DNA from: JASJAR01 sp038530285
GTDB lineage: Bacteria > Pseudomonadota > Alphaproteobacteria > Rhodobacterales > Rhodobacteraceae
Length of the DNA: 64,000 nt
Direction: 5' to 3'
NCBI GenBank assembly: GCA_038530285.1
Contig: JBCBCY010000005.1
Span: 124,001-188,000 of the forward strand
The notes beneath the pieces were generated by a model. That model saw only the letters and a program-made list of their open reading frames with translations, had not been told where the DNA came from and made no database searches. How positions within the stretch are numbered: position 1 is the first letter of the stretch; every line of letters starts with the position of its first letter. Shown here in pieces: positions 18,620 through 27,334 of this stretch. The translations under genes were made by a program, and so were the position numbers.

Positions 18620-19939
18620 TTGCGACAGACTTTATCGCATCGCTTCAATGCGCGCCTTGAGCGCTTTTTTCCGGAACAACGCCTGTTCCTGCGGTCTGAT
18701 ACCGAGACGCGGTTCATCCGTCTGTCGCCCCTGACGCAGTTCACCGCGATCGCCGGCTCCGCACTTGTGATTGGCTGGACGATCATCGCCAGTGCGATCT
18801 TGCTGATGGATTCCATCACCGCCGGCAACGCCCGCGATCAGGCCAGCCGCGATCTGGCGATGTATGAAGACCGCCTGAACGCAATTGCCCAGCAGCGCGA
18901 CGATGCGGCCGAAGAAGCGCGCCAGGCCCAGGCCCGGTTTGCCGCCGCGCTGACCAGCGTGTCGGACATGCAGGCGCGGCTTTTGGAAAACGAAGAACGC
19001 CGCCGCGAGCTCGACAAGGGCATCGAGGTGATCCAGGCGACCCTGCGGCGCACGTTGAAAGAACGCGATGCCGCCCGCGACGAGCGTGCCACCCTTGTGG
19101 CGCGCCTTGAAGGGGGGGCTGCCCCGGGTGCGGCCCTTGCGGGAACGAGTGCGGCAACCGGGGCGATGGACCTGGTGGCCGAAGCGCTGGCAGAGACCGC
19201 CGCGGAACGTGATGCAATGGAACAATTCGTTGCCGAAGCGGAAACACAGCTGTCCGAGATGGAGTTCGAGCGCCAGCTTGTCGAAGAGCGCAACGAGCGT
19301 ATTTTCAGCCAGATCGAAGACGCGGTCACCTTGTCGATGGAACCCCTGGCCGAGATGTTCAGCGAGGCGGGCCTGCCGACGGATTCCATTCTGGGTCAGG
19401 TGCGCGCCACCTATTCCGGCCAGGGTGGCCCGCTGACACCGATCACGCTTTCGACTAAGGGTCAGGCGCCCGATGCCACGTCCCTGCGCGCATCGGCCCT
19501 GTTAAAACAGCTTGATGAGCTGAACCTCTACCGGATCGCGGTGGAACAGACACCGTTCGCGATGCCGGTTTTTGGCAGCTACCGGCAGACATCGGGCTTT
19601 GGGCCACGCTGGGGCCGGATGCACAATGGAACAGATTTCGCGGGCCGGCACGGTCTGCCGATACACACAACTGCCGACGGGGTGGTGAAAACCGCCGCAC
19701 GGCAATCGGGTTATGGCAACATCGTGGTTGTCACACATCCAAACGGGTTGGAGACACGATACGCACATCTGTCAAAGATCCATGTGAAAGTGGGGGAAAG
19801 GGTCTCGCGCGGAGACCACATCGGTGATATGGGCAACACCGGACGTTCGACAGGTACACACCTGCACTACGAAATTCGCGTCAATGGTAAACCCGTAAAT
19901 CCGATGAACTTCATCAAGGCTGCAAGAGATGTTTTCTAA
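18620..19939 (+). CDS. M23-family peptidoglycan endopeptidase with coiled coil
   Basis: Cell-wall zinc metallopeptidase anchored in the inner membrane. In order: a cytoplasmic stretch ending in EQRLFLRSDTETRFIRLSP, a transmembrane segment at about residues 47-67, a long alanine/arginine/glutamate coiled coil (about 75-230), and a C-terminal LytM/M23 domain with both metal-binding motifs (HNGTDFAG and HLHYE), so it is probably active. I chose the TTG at 18620 because homologues, as I recall them, begin shortly before the ...LERxxPEQRLFLRSDTE segment; TTG/GTG starts up to 18524 are also open. The end overlaps the bactofilin gene by 11 bases, implying translational coupling and a joint role in cell shape. 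Confidence 0.88.
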   Translation: MRQTLSHRFNARLERFFPEQRLFLRSDTETRFIRLSPLTQFTAIAGSALVIGWTIIASAILLMDSITAGNARDQASRDLAMYEDRLNAIAQQRDDAAEEARQAQARFAAALTSVSDMQARLLENEERRRELDKGIEVIQATLRRTLKERDAARDERATLVARLEGGAAPGAALAGTSAATGAMDLVAEALAETAAERDAMEQFVAEAETQLSEMEFERQLVEERNERIFSQIEDAVTLSMEPLAEMFSEAGLPTDSILGQVRATYSGQGGPLTPITLSTKGQAPDATSLRASALLKQLDELNLYRIAVEQTPFAMPVFGSYRQTSGFGPRWGRMHNGTDFAGRHGLPIHTTADGVVKTAARQSGYGNIVVVTHPNGLETRYAHLSKIHVKVGERVSRGDHIGDMGNTGRSTGTHLHYEIRVNGKPVNPMNFIKAARDVF

Positions 19940-20447
19940 GAGCAAAATCAACGAGCCTGCGGATAAACCCGAGGCAGGCACAGACAAAAAGGCCCCCGAA
20001 ATGAACCAACCAAAGACTTCTACGGACTTCGCTCCGTCGTCGACGCCGAAAGCGAAACCGGCTGCTTCGGTCTTGTCGTCTGACCTTGTGGTCACCGGCA
20101 ACATGAAAACCACGGGCGACATCAATATCGAAGGCACGGTCGAGGGCGACATTCGCGCCCATCTCTTGACCGTCGGCGAAGGTGCCACCGTCAAGGGCGA
20201 ATGCATCGCCGATGACGTTGTGGTCAATGGCCGCATCGTCGGCAAGGTGCGCGGCCTGAAGGTGCGCCTTACCTCGACCGCGCGGGTCGAAGGCGACATC
20301 ATCCACAAGACAATCGCGATTGAATCCGGCGCCCATTTCGAAGGCTCGGTTCAGCGGCAGGAAGACCCGTTGAATGCGGGCGGAAAGCCGATCACGAAAG
20401 CGCCGTCGACGGCGACGTCTTCGGCACCGACGGCCGAAAAGGCCTAA
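19929..20447 (+). CDS. Bactofilin (CcmA-type polymer protein)
   Basis: A 172-residue cytoskeletal protein with a disordered, charged N-terminal tail (1-45), a bactofilin beta-helix core (about 46-145; SDLVVTGNMKTTGDINIEGT, then repeats of the GxVxGxI/V type) and a Ser/Thr/Ala-rich C-terminal tail. Bactofilins polymerise without nucleotides and position cell-wall enzymes. The overlap with the M23 endopeptidase gene fits the recurrent bactofilin-M23 pair. A good intrinsic terminator follows. Confidence 0.93.
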   Translation: MFSKSKINEPADKPEAGTDKKAPEMNQPKTSTDFAPSSTPKAKPAASVLSSDLVVTGNMKTTGDINIEGTVEGDIRAHLLTVGEGATVKGECIADDVVVNGRIVGKVRGLKVRLTSTARVEGDIIHKTIAIESGAHFEGSVQRQEDPLNAGGKPITKAPSTATSSAPTAEKA

Positions 20448-20470
20448 CGCCGCTTTGACATGAAAAGATG

Positions 20471-20502
20471 CGGGCGTCGCCGACCAGGGCGGCGCCCGTT
20501 TT
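20471..20502 (+). terminator. Rho-independent terminator after the bactofilin gene
   Basis: An 11-base stem (CGGGCGTCGCC with GGCGGCGCCCG, one G-T wobble) around the loop GACCAG is followed by TTTT. It lies 24 bases after the bactofilin stop codon and faces the convergent DUF2189 gene. Confidence 0.8.
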
Positions 20503-20565
20503 CGTGTCATGGGTTCGTATCCTGGGGCTGTGCCGGCGCCCATGAAACGCGGGGTCCAAAGGGTG

Positions 20566-21342
20566 TCACACAGGATCGGAAAGCGCGCGCCGGTAGATGT
20601 GCCATGTCGTATGGCCAAGGACGGGCAGTGCCACAAGCAGCCCCAAAAACACCGGGACCATCGCCACGATCAGAACCACCGCGATGATCAGGGCCCAGAC
20701 AAGCATCACGCGCAGGTTGGCACGCACCGTGCGCACCGATGTGATCATGGCGGTGATGAAATCCAGTTCCTTTTCCAGCAAAAGCGGGAAGCTGACCACC
20801 GTCAGCGCGAAGGTTAAAAACGCCACGGCCCCGCCCACCGCAAGCTGGATCGCAGATTGCGTCGCCCCTGCGGGGGTCAAAAGCCAGGCCAAATCAATGG
20901 GTTCAAACATCGACGACGGGCCGACAAAGGCGGCAAAGAGCATATGGGCAAAGAACGACCAGAACAGGAAGATCAACAAAAGCACCACGCCCATCCAGGG
21001 CAATTGACAGTGCCGTTCGGCTGCCACCACGCGCAGAATGGCCGATTGATCGAGCGGCTCATCGGCTTCCAGACGGCGCGACACCTCATAAAGGCCGACG
21101 GCCGCAAAGGGGGCGACCAGCGGAAAGCCCAGCGACAAGGTCAGGGTCCAGGCCAGGGTGCCGCCACCAAACAGCACCAACGCCAGACCGGCGACCACAT
21201 AGACGGCCGAAAACATCAGCCCATAGGTCGGGGCGCGGCGAAAATCCGCGATTCCGGCTTTCAGCGCGGCGGACAGGTCTGCAAGCGTCATCCGGCCGAT
21301 TTCGGGCACGGGCGACGGGGCCAGTGGCGGGGTGTCGGTCAT
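20566..21342 (-). CDS. DUF2189 membrane protein
   Basis: A 258-residue inner-membrane protein with about six hydrophobic segments after a 30-residue cytoplasmic N-terminus. The conserved DUF2189 features are the early LKAGIADFRRAPTYGL, the GLYEVSRRLE after the second membrane segment, and SFPLLLEKELDFITAM near residue 190. No function is known for the family. It lies 61 bases after proB on the same strand, where proA often sits in other bacteria. Confidence 0.85.
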   Translation of the reverse strand: MTDTPPLAPSPVPEIGRMTLADLSAALKAGIADFRRAPTYGLMFSAVYVVAGLALVLFGGGTLAWTLTLSLGFPLVAPFAAVGLYEVSRRLEADEPLDQSAILRVVAAERHCQLPWMGVVLLLIFLFWSFFAHMLFAAFVGPSSMFEPIDLAWLLTPAGATQSAIQLAVGGAVAFLTFALTVVSFPLLLEKELDFITAMITSVRTVRANLRVMLVWALIIAVVLIVAMVPVFLGLLVALPVLGHTTWHIYRRALSDPV

Positions 21343-21403
21343 GGTTTGCCTCCCTCGACGCGGTGGCGCCAGTATGGGCGCGCAGCCTGACCGGGCTCAA
21401 GTG

Positions 21404-22504
21404 TCAGATGGCAAGATCGTCGCGGTGGATCAGGGCCGCACGGGCCGGATAGCCCAGAATGGCTTCGATATCGCCGGTGCGTTGGCCGGCGATGCGGCGG
21501 GCGTCCTGGGCGGTGTAGCGTGCCAGACCGATGCCCAGCCGCGCCCCATCGGGGGCCAGAATGGCGACCGGGTCGCCGCGCCCGAAGGTCCCGGCGACGC
21601 CGGTCACCCCGGCAGGCAGAAGCGATTTCCCCTTTGCCAGGGCCGCGACAGCGCCGGCATCGAGCGTCACCTCGCCCCGGGGTTTCATCGCTGCAATCCA
21701 GGATTTATACGCCCGCGCCGGATCGGTTTTGGGCCGAAACCACGTCGCCCGCCCGCCGGCATCAAGCGCTTTCAAGGGGTTCAACCCCGACCCTTGCGCA
21801 ATCACCATGGCCGCCCCCGCCGCGGTTGCCGTGCGCGCCGCGATGACCTTGGTTTTCATACCGCCCTTGGACAGGCCGGACCCGACATCGCCGGCCATCG
21901 CCTCGATCCGGGGGGTGATTTCAGTGATCTCCGGCAGGTGCGTGGCTGCGGCATCGTCGCGCGGGTTGGCGGTGTAAAGCCCATCGACATCCGACAACAG
22001 CACCGCTAGATCCGCCCCCACAGTGGCCGAGATTTGGGCCGCCAACCGGTCGTTGTCGCCAAAGCGGATTTCATCGGTGGCGATGGTATCGTTTTCGTTC
22101 ACCACCGGCACCACGCCAAGCGACAACAGCTGTTCAAGCGTGGCGCGCGAATTCAGATAGCGGCGGCGATCTTCGCTGTCTTCGAGCGTCAAAAGCACCT
22201 GCGCGGTGGTGATCCCATGCGGGGCGAGCGCTTCTTCATAGGCGCGCGCCAGCCGGATCTGGCCGACCGCGGCGGCGGCTTGGGATTGTTCAAGGGCCAG
22301 GACGCCGCCGGGCAGCCCGAGCGCCCGGCGCCCCAGCGCAATAGAGCCCGATGAGACCAGGATCACATCCGCCCCCTGCCCCCGCAGCCAGGCGACATCT
22401 TCGGCCAGCGCGGCGATCCAGTCGTGTTTCAGGCCCGCCTCGCCCACCAGCAAGGACGAGCCGATCTTGACGACAATCCGTTTGGACGCGGTTAAGGACG
22501 CCAT
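21404..22504 (-). CDS. proB: Glutamate 5-kinase
   Basis: Catalyses the first step of proline synthesis, ATP-dependent phosphorylation of L-glutamate, feedback-inhibited by proline. The 366-residue product has an amino-acid kinase domain (RIVVKIGSSLLV at 8-19, VSSGSIALGRR near 50, NENDTIATDEIRFGDND near 134-150, the GVGSGLSKGGMKTK-like loop) and a C-terminal PUA domain (about 275-360). Its start overlaps the end of obgE by 13 bases, so it is translationally coupled. The usual next enzyme gene, proA, is not in the window. Confidence 0.96.
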   Translation of the reverse strand: MASLTASKRIVVKIGSSLLVGEAGLKHDWIAALAEDVAWLRGQGADVILVSSGSIALGRRALGLPGGVLALEQSQAAAAVGQIRLARAYEEALAPHGITTAQVLLTLEDSEDRRRYLNSRATLEQLLSLGVVPVVNENDTIATDEIRFGDNDRLAAQISATVGADLAVLLSDVDGLYTANPRDDAAATHLPEITEITPRIEAMAGDVGSGLSKGGMKTKVIAARTATAAGAAMVIAQGSGLNPLKALDAGGRATWFRPKTDPARAYKSWIAAMKPRGEVTLDAGAVAALAKGKSLLPAGVTGVAGTFGRGDPVAILAPDGARLGIGLARYTAQDARRIAGQRTGDIEAILGYPARAALIHRDDLAI

Positions 22505-23520
22505 GGGCCATCCTCAATCTCGCGCCCCCCGGCCCGGGCGGCATCAATGGTGGCACGGATCGCACGCAACACGAGTTCGACCCCTTCACCGGCGGCCCCC
22601 GACATCAGGTGCACCGGGCCTGCGACCGCTTCAAGCTCGGCCTGTTTTTCGGCCCTGAGATCATCGGTCAGCGCGTCGATCTTATTGAGTGCGGTGACCC
22701 GGGGTTTGTCGGCCAGCGCACCGCCATAGGCTTGAAGCTCGGTGATGATGGTCTGCCAATCTGCGGCCACATCATCTGACGTGCCGTCGACCAGATGCAG
22801 CAGAACCGAACAGCGTTCCACATGGCCCAGAAACCGGTCGCCGATGCCGCGGCCCTCATGGGCGCCTTCGATCAGGCCGGGAATATCGGCCATCACGAAT
22901 TCGGTCTGGTCAATGCCCACGACGCCCAGATTGGGGTGAAGAGTGGTGAACGGATAATCGGCGATCTTGGGCCGGGCGTTCGATGTGGCGGCCAGAAAGG
23001 TGGATTTGCCCGCATTCGGCAGCCCCAAAAGCCCCGCATCCGCGATCAGTTTCAGCCGCAGCCACAAGGTGCGTTCCACGCCGGGCTGGCCGGGGTTGGC
23101 GCGCCGGGGGGCCTGGTTGGTCGACGACTTGAAATGAAGGTTCCCGAACCCGCCATTGCCGCCCTGGGCCAGAAGTTCGCGCTGGCCCACCTCCGTGAGG
23201 TCAGCAAGCACCGTCTCTTCATCTTCGTCGAGGATTTCCGTGCCCACCGGCACCTGCAAGACGATGCTGTCGCCGTCCTTGCCAGAACGCTGTTTGCCCA
23301 TGCCGCCCTGGCCGGTCTTGGCGAAAAAGTGCTGCTGATAGCGAAAATCGATCAGCGTGTTCAGCCCGTCGACGGCTTCGGCCACCACATCGCCGCCGCG
23401 TCCGCCGTCGCCGCCATCGGGGCCGCCGTATTCGATGTACTTCTCGCGCCGGAAGCTGATAGCCCCCGAGCCGCCGGCGCCAGACCGGATGTAAACCTTG
23501 GCGAGATCGAGGAATTTCAT
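22492..23520 (-). CDS. obgE: Obg/CgtA GTPase
   Basis: An essential ribosome-associated GTPase acting in 50S assembly and stress control. The 342-residue product has the glycine-rich Obg fold (1-158; GGxGGRGGDV-type runs), then a G domain with GLPNAGKS (G1, near 166), DIPGLIEGAHEG (G3, near 212) and NKID (G4, near 282). It lacks a long C-terminal extension, as is usual in alphaproteobacteria. It overlaps the double GNAT gene by 4 bases and proB by 13, so all three are probably one transcript. Confidence 0.97.
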   Translation of the reverse strand: MKFLDLAKVYIRSGAGGSGAISFRREKYIEYGGPDGGDGGRGGDVVAEAVDGLNTLIDFRYQQHFFAKTGQGGMGKQRSGKDGDSIVLQVPVGTEILDEDEETVLADLTEVGQRELLAQGGNGGFGNLHFKSSTNQAPRRANPGQPGVERTLWLRLKLIADAGLLGLPNAGKSTFLAATSNARPKIADYPFTTLHPNLGVVGIDQTEFVMADIPGLIEGAHEGRGIGDRFLGHVERCSVLLHLVDGTSDDVAADWQTIITELQAYGGALADKPRVTALNKIDALTDDLRAEKQAELEAVAGPVHLMSGAAGEGVELVLRAIRATIDAARAGGREIEDGPWRP

Positions 23521-24551
23521 GACTTTGCCTGATACGCGTCCCGGGTCAGGCGATACTCGACCACCGGCGCAGGCTCAAGGCGTGCTTGAGAGGTCCCGGG
23601 ATGTTCATCGACGAATGTGAAGCCCTGTTTCAGGATCACATTGCCCGAAGCGGGGTTGTCGGCGAAATGTTCGGCATGGATCGCCGAGACGGGGAAGCGG
23701 TCGAAAAGTTCGGCCACAAAGGCGGCGGAGGCTTCAGAGGCATAGCCCTTGCCCCAATGATCTTCGCCCAGAAAGATCATCGCGGTGACCGGGCTGCCGC
23801 CGCAGCCAATGCAGCCGATCAATTCGCCTGCTGGCCCTTCGATGCCCAAAAGAAAGCCCGGCACCCCGCGCCAGCGGCGCTGGTTGATGAACGACTTGGC
23901 GGTCGCGACGGTAAAACTTTCAGGGATCGAAGACACCATGCGGGCCACGGCGGGCGTTGTGAGGTCCACCAGCGCGTGGGCGTCCGAGCGGGTCAACTCG
24001 CGCAGGCGCAACCGTTCGGTGGACACATCAAAGCCCGCGCGCGCTTGCCAGTCTTCGCGGGTCAGGCGCAACTCGCGGCAGTCGACGGTCTGGTTGAGTG
24101 CGAGCGCGTTCATCTGGATCACCCCTTCGGGTCGAAACCCAAGGCAGCGCAGCACCAGTTCAGAGCGGGCGTTGTCGAGATAATGCCGCGCGATCATGTC
24201 GCCGCGCTGGGGGTCGTCAAACCAGTGGGTCAGCGCGGCCTGTGCGGCTTCAAACGCGAAGCCCTGGCCCCAGGCGGACCGGGCGAGCCAATAGCCCAGA
24301 TCATCTTTCAGCGAGATCACCCCGACGAGCCGGCCCTGGTGGTCGATCGCCCAGGTCAGGTCGCCGCCGGCGTCAGCGATGAACGCGCGCGCATCTGCCG
24401 GCCCATAGGGATAGGGCACCTGGCTCAGCCAGCGCACCACGTCGTAGTTGCCGACCCCGTCCACAATCGCATCAATATCGTCAGCGCCCAAAGGGCGAAG
24501 CACCAACCGCGGGGTGTCAATCCGCGGCACGGAGGTGAGCGTGTCAGTCAA
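23517..24551 (-). CDS. Double-domain GNAT acetyltransferase
   Basis: A 344-residue protein made of two consecutive GNAT folds of the RimJ/RimL type (about 8-165 and 175-335). The second keeps the acetyl-CoA loop (HWGKGYASEA); the first has a similar turn (AWGQGFAFEA). Substrates may be N-terminal or side-chain amines; none can be assigned. It sits between a single-domain GNAT gene and obgE with 8- and 4-base overlaps. One or more acetyltransferase genes between rpmA and obgE are a regular feature of Rhodobacterales, hinting at a link to ribosome maturation, but that is inference. Confidence 0.88.
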   Translation of the reverse strand: MTDTLTSVPRIDTPRLVLRPLGADDIDAIVDGVGNYDVVRWLSQVPYPYGPADARAFIADAGGDLTWAIDHQGRLVGVISLKDDLGYWLARSAWGQGFAFEAAQAALTHWFDDPQRGDMIARHYLDNARSELVLRCLGFRPEGVIQMNALALNQTVDCRELRLTREDWQARAGFDVSTERLRLRELTRSDAHALVDLTTPAVARMVSSIPESFTVATAKSFINQRRWRGVPGFLLGIEGPAGELIGCIGCGGSPVTAMIFLGEDHWGKGYASEASAAFVAELFDRFPVSAIHAEHFADNPASGNVILKQGFTFVDEHPGTSQARLEPAPVVEYRLTRDAYQAKS

Positions 24552-25083
24552 GCTTCAGCAAATAGGTCCATGTGGGCACGGTTTGCCCGCGCGCAACCGA
24601 GAAGGCTTCGGCATCGCCGATATAGTCAAACCCGGCGTTTGTCAGCACCCGGGCCGACCCTGGGTTGTCCTGGAAAACGCACGCAAAGTAGGTGCGCGCC
24701 TTTTGCGGGTTGGCCGTGATCAGGCCGCGAACGGCTTCGGATGCAAGACCGGTGTTCCAGAACGCCGGTGCCACCCAATAGGACACTTCGGATTGCTCGC
24801 GGTCCATGCGTTGCAGCGTTATCAGTCCCAAAAGCTCTGACAGGCCCGCGACCGTGCCGTCCAGCGCCCAGATATCTTCGGTCCGCTCAGGCGCGGTTGC
24901 GCGGGAAATCAACGCCTCGGCCGCGCCGGGCGGATAGGGATGCGGCAGCGTCTGGGTGGCTTCTGCGACGCGCTGATCGGCGGCGTAAAGCGACAACAGC
25001 CCGGCATCGGACTTCCGCAAGGGGCGCAGGACAAGGCGATCGGTATCGATCGTGGCCTGATCAACAACAGCTTCAAACTTCAT
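24544..25083 (-). CDS. GNAT family N-acetyltransferase
   Basis: A 179-residue single-domain GNAT protein of the RimJ/RimL type. It opens with TDRLVLRPLRKSDAGLLSLY and has an acetyl-CoA binding region around AFWNTGLASEAVRGLI (about 110-125) and a closing NAGFDYIG strand-helix. It overlaps the downstream double GNAT gene by 8 bases and follows the rpmA terminator, so it may begin a second transcript with obgE and proB. The substrate is unknown. Confidence 0.88.
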   Translation of the reverse strand: MKFEAVVDQATIDTDRLVLRPLRKSDAGLLSLYAADQRVAEATQTLPHPYPPGAAEALISRATAPERTEDIWALDGTVAGLSELLGLITLQRMDREQSEVSYWVAPAFWNTGLASEAVRGLITANPQKARTYFACVFQDNPGSARVLTNAGFDYIGDAEAFSVARGQTVPTWTYLLKLD

Positions 25084-25146
25084 ATGTCCATCTCCTCTGT
25101 CTGGACAGACCGGAACACCGGCGTATCGCCTCCCCCTTGGCGATCT

Positions 25147-25187
25147 TTTAAAAAATCGAAGGGGGATCGGCGGGTTGCCGATCCCCC
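25147..25187 (-). terminator. Rho-independent terminator after rpmA
   Basis: Read on the minus strand, an 11-base perfect stem (GGGGGATCGGC with GCCGATCCCCC) with the loop AACCC is followed by TTCGATTTTTT. It begins 25 bases after the rpmA stop codon and would separate rplU-rpmA from the GNAT-obgE-proB block. Confidence 0.88.
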
Positions 25188-25211
25188 TAGATAAAATGTC
25201 TTAGGGTCGGC

Positions 25212-25481
25212 TTACTCAGCAGCCTCGGCGCGCGGCAGAACCGAAATAAAGGTGCGTCCTTTGAGGCCCTTGTGGAACTGCACAGCACCGTCGACCACCG
25301 CAAAGATCGTGTGATCCTTGCCCATGCCGACGCCCTCGCCCGGCCACCACTTGGTGCCGCGCTGACGCACGATGATGTTGCCCGGGATCACGGCCTGGCC
25401 GCCGAATTTCTTCACACCAAGGCGGCGACCGGCTGAATCGCGGCCATTGCGGCTGGAACCACCTGCTTTTTTATGTGCCAT
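25212..25481 (-). CDS. rpmA: Ribosomal protein L27
   Basis: A component of the 50S subunit whose N-terminus reaches the peptidyl-transferase centre. The 89-residue product starts MAHKKAGGSSRNGRDSAGRR and has the family core (GGQAVIPGNIIVRQRGT, then HTIFAVVDGAVQF). No N-terminal cleavable extension is present, unlike Firmicutes L27. It follows rplU by 6 bases and is followed by a strong terminator. Confidence 0.98.
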   Translation of the reverse strand: MAHKKAGGSSRNGRDSAGRRLGVKKFGGQAVIPGNIIVRQRGTKWWPGEGVGMGKDHTIFAVVDGAVQFHKGLKGRTFISVLPRAEAAE

Positions 25482-25487
25482 CTGGTC

Positions 25488-26177
25488 TTACTCCTTTTCA
25501 GCGTCGAACTGAGCGGCCTGAGCCAGCCAGTCGTCACGTTCAATACGGCCTTTGAATGACAGTTTGTCGTCAAAGTCAGCAATGTCTTCAGGCGTCCAGG
25601 CTGCGATCTGCGCAAACGTGGTGACCCCGAAGCCGTGCAGCTTCTTTTCCAGCGCAGGGCCGACGCCCGAAATCCGCTTGAGATCATCTGCGCCGGCTGC
25701 GGCCTTTTTCGGCGCGGCTTTCTTGGGCTCTGCCTTTGGCGCGGCCTTGGCGGCCTCAGCTTTGGGTTCAGCCTTCTTCGCGGCGGCCTTTTTCGGGGCC
25801 GGGGCCGCCGCAACGGCAACCGCACCGGCTGCACCGGCACCAATGGCGGCTTTCACGCCGGATTTGTCCGCGCCTTTTTCAAGGATCGTCGTGACCTTCA
25901 ACAGCGTCAAGCTCTGGCGGTGGCCTTTGGTCCGCTTGGACGAGTGCTTGCGGCGGCGTTTGACAAAGTGGATGACCTTGTCACCCTTGATCTGGTCGAT
26001 GACCTCGGCCTGGACGCCGGCACCTTCCACGAAAGGCGTGCCGACATTCGCGCCGACCATCAGCACATCGTTGAATTGAACTGTATCACCCGCCGCGGCG
26101 GCGAGTTTTTCGACTTTGAGCACATCGCCGGACTGAACCCGGTATTGCTTGCCGCCGGTTTTGAGAACCGCAAACAT
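25488..26177 (-). CDS. rplU: Ribosomal protein L21 with C-terminal helix-hairpin-helix extension
   Basis: The first ~103 residues are a complete L21 (MFAVLKTGGKQYRVQSGDVL, HFVKRRRKHSSKRTKGHRQ). An Ala/Lys/Pro-rich linker (about 120-162; AAAKKAEPKAEAAKAAPKAE) and a ~60-residue domain with a helix-hairpin-helix core (LKRISGVGPALEKKLHGFGV) and IAAWTPEDIADFDDKL follow, giving 229 residues instead of the usual ~103. A similar C-terminal module occurs on other Rhodobacterales proteins such as NuoE-like subunits. The start at 26177 is set by the L21 N-terminus; 19 upstream in-frame codons are excluded. First gene of the rplU-rpmA transcript. Confidence 0.95.
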   Translation of the reverse strand: MFAVLKTGGKQYRVQSGDVLKVEKLAAAAGDTVQFNDVLMVGANVGTPFVEGAGVQAEVIDQIKGDKVIHFVKRRRKHSSKRTKGHRQSLTLLKVTTILEKGADKSGVKAAIGAGAAGAVAVAAAPAPKKAAAKKAEPKAEAAKAAPKAEPKKAAPKKAAAGADDLKRISGVGPALEKKLHGFGVTTFAQIAAWTPEDIADFDDKLSFKGRIERDDWLAQAAQFDAEKE

Positions 26178-26322
26178 CTGTCTTTTCCTTCGTAACCCGC
26201 GTCCTTTGGCCCCTGAACCAGGTGTTCTCGGCACGTTTTGGTAGCGTGCCGCCTCGGACTGCGCGCCCCTGTCGGAGCGATATTCATAGATGATGTGGCG
26301 CCGTTGTGGAGCCAGAGGCGCT

Positions 26323-26351
26323 TATTTGGTGAAACCCGTGTTCAAAGTCAA
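26323..26351 (-). promoter_or_regulatory. Candidate sigma70-type promoter for rplU-rpmA
   Basis: On the minus strand, TTGACT (26351-26346) and CAAATA (26328-26323) are separated by 17 bases. The site lies about 146 bases upstream of the rplU start, leaving a long leader that contains a small hairpin (GGCACG...CGTGCC, 26230-26250). The -35 element is good and the -10 is weak. Confidence 0.45.
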
Positions 26352-26385
26352 GCCAAAAGGCCTGAGCATACCCCCTGCCCGGTCC

Positions 26386-27213
26386 CTAGATGTCTTCGCC
26401 CTGCATGTAGATGGCCGCCGCCGTGCCCATATCGCGGGAGATATCGACGAACAGGACATCAAACGCGCCCATCAGGGCGGTGTTCAAGGCCTGACCAGCC
26501 TCTGATTCCGACATCGCGATATAGGCTACGAGATCAGCGTCCGACAAAGGTTCGAACGCGAGGGTCAAGAACGGATAGACCCAGTCGCGGGTATTGGCGC
26601 GAATTTCGGTTTCCTGTTCCCAGACCAGCGACATGATGCGGTCGGGCGTCAGGCCAAGTGCTTCGCTGTCCCCGGTTGCAAGACCTTCGTAAAACGCCAG
26701 GCTGGAATTCATCGTGCCTGCGACATTCGCCTCGATCAGGTCGTTGACGGTCACGAAACGCTCGATGATGTCAAGGCGCGGGTCAATCTCGCCTTCCAGA
26801 TCCTGCCAGATCTGCTTGGCGGTGGCTTCGACATCTTCATCCAGAAGGGCGCGCCGGGCGGAGACTTCGAAATTGGTGATCTCGCGCCCCTGCTCGGACC
26901 CGAAAAAGGCGATCAACGGGGCGATATGGCGCGGCTCCAGCCGGCGCTCGAATTCGGTGAGAAACTCGGTCTCCATCCGCTCGACGCTGTAAATCCGCGC
27001 GACCACGCGCGGCCACCCGGCCCCGCTTGAATTGCCCAGCATATCGGCGCCGAGTTCATCGCCGTAGGCCACGCCTTCAAGCTGCATGATCTCGATCAGC
27101 TCATCCATGCGCATCGTTTCATACAATGTGCGCAGGTTTTCCGCGCTGGCGGCAGACACGCTTAGGACGAAAGCCGCGAGCGAGACGGCGAAACGATGCA
27201 AAATCCTGGCCAT
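26386..27213 (-). CDS. DUF2059 domain secreted protein
   Basis: A 275-residue exported protein with a signal peptide (MARILHRFAVSLAAFVLSVSAASA). It is mostly helical, and the C-terminal part (EPLSDADLVAYIAMSESEAG) matches the DUF2059 domain, in which a Tyr/Ser-containing helix pair recurs. No function is established for the family. It is transcribed alone, between the rplU promoter region and the divergent tRNA-Ser. Confidence 0.8.
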   Translation of the reverse strand: MARILHRFAVSLAAFVLSVSAASAENLRTLYETMRMDELIEIMQLEGVAYGDELGADMLGNSSGAGWPRVVARIYSVERMETEFLTEFERRLEPRHIAPLIAFFGSEQGREITNFEVSARRALLDEDVEATAKQIWQDLEGEIDPRLDIIERFVTVNDLIEANVAGTMNSSLAFYEGLATGDSEALGLTPDRIMSLVWEQETEIRANTRDWVYPFLTLAFEPLSDADLVAYIAMSESEAGQALNTALMGAFDVLFVDISRDMGTAAAIYMQGEDI

Positions 27214-27334
27214 GATCGATCCTTATATGGTCACGTGGCACAACATAGGTGCGTAATGCGGCAACTCAAAGGCCTTCGATAAGGACTTGCGAAGTCGTGA
27301 ACCTTGCGGTACCCCGCCCGCCTGTGACCCCCGC

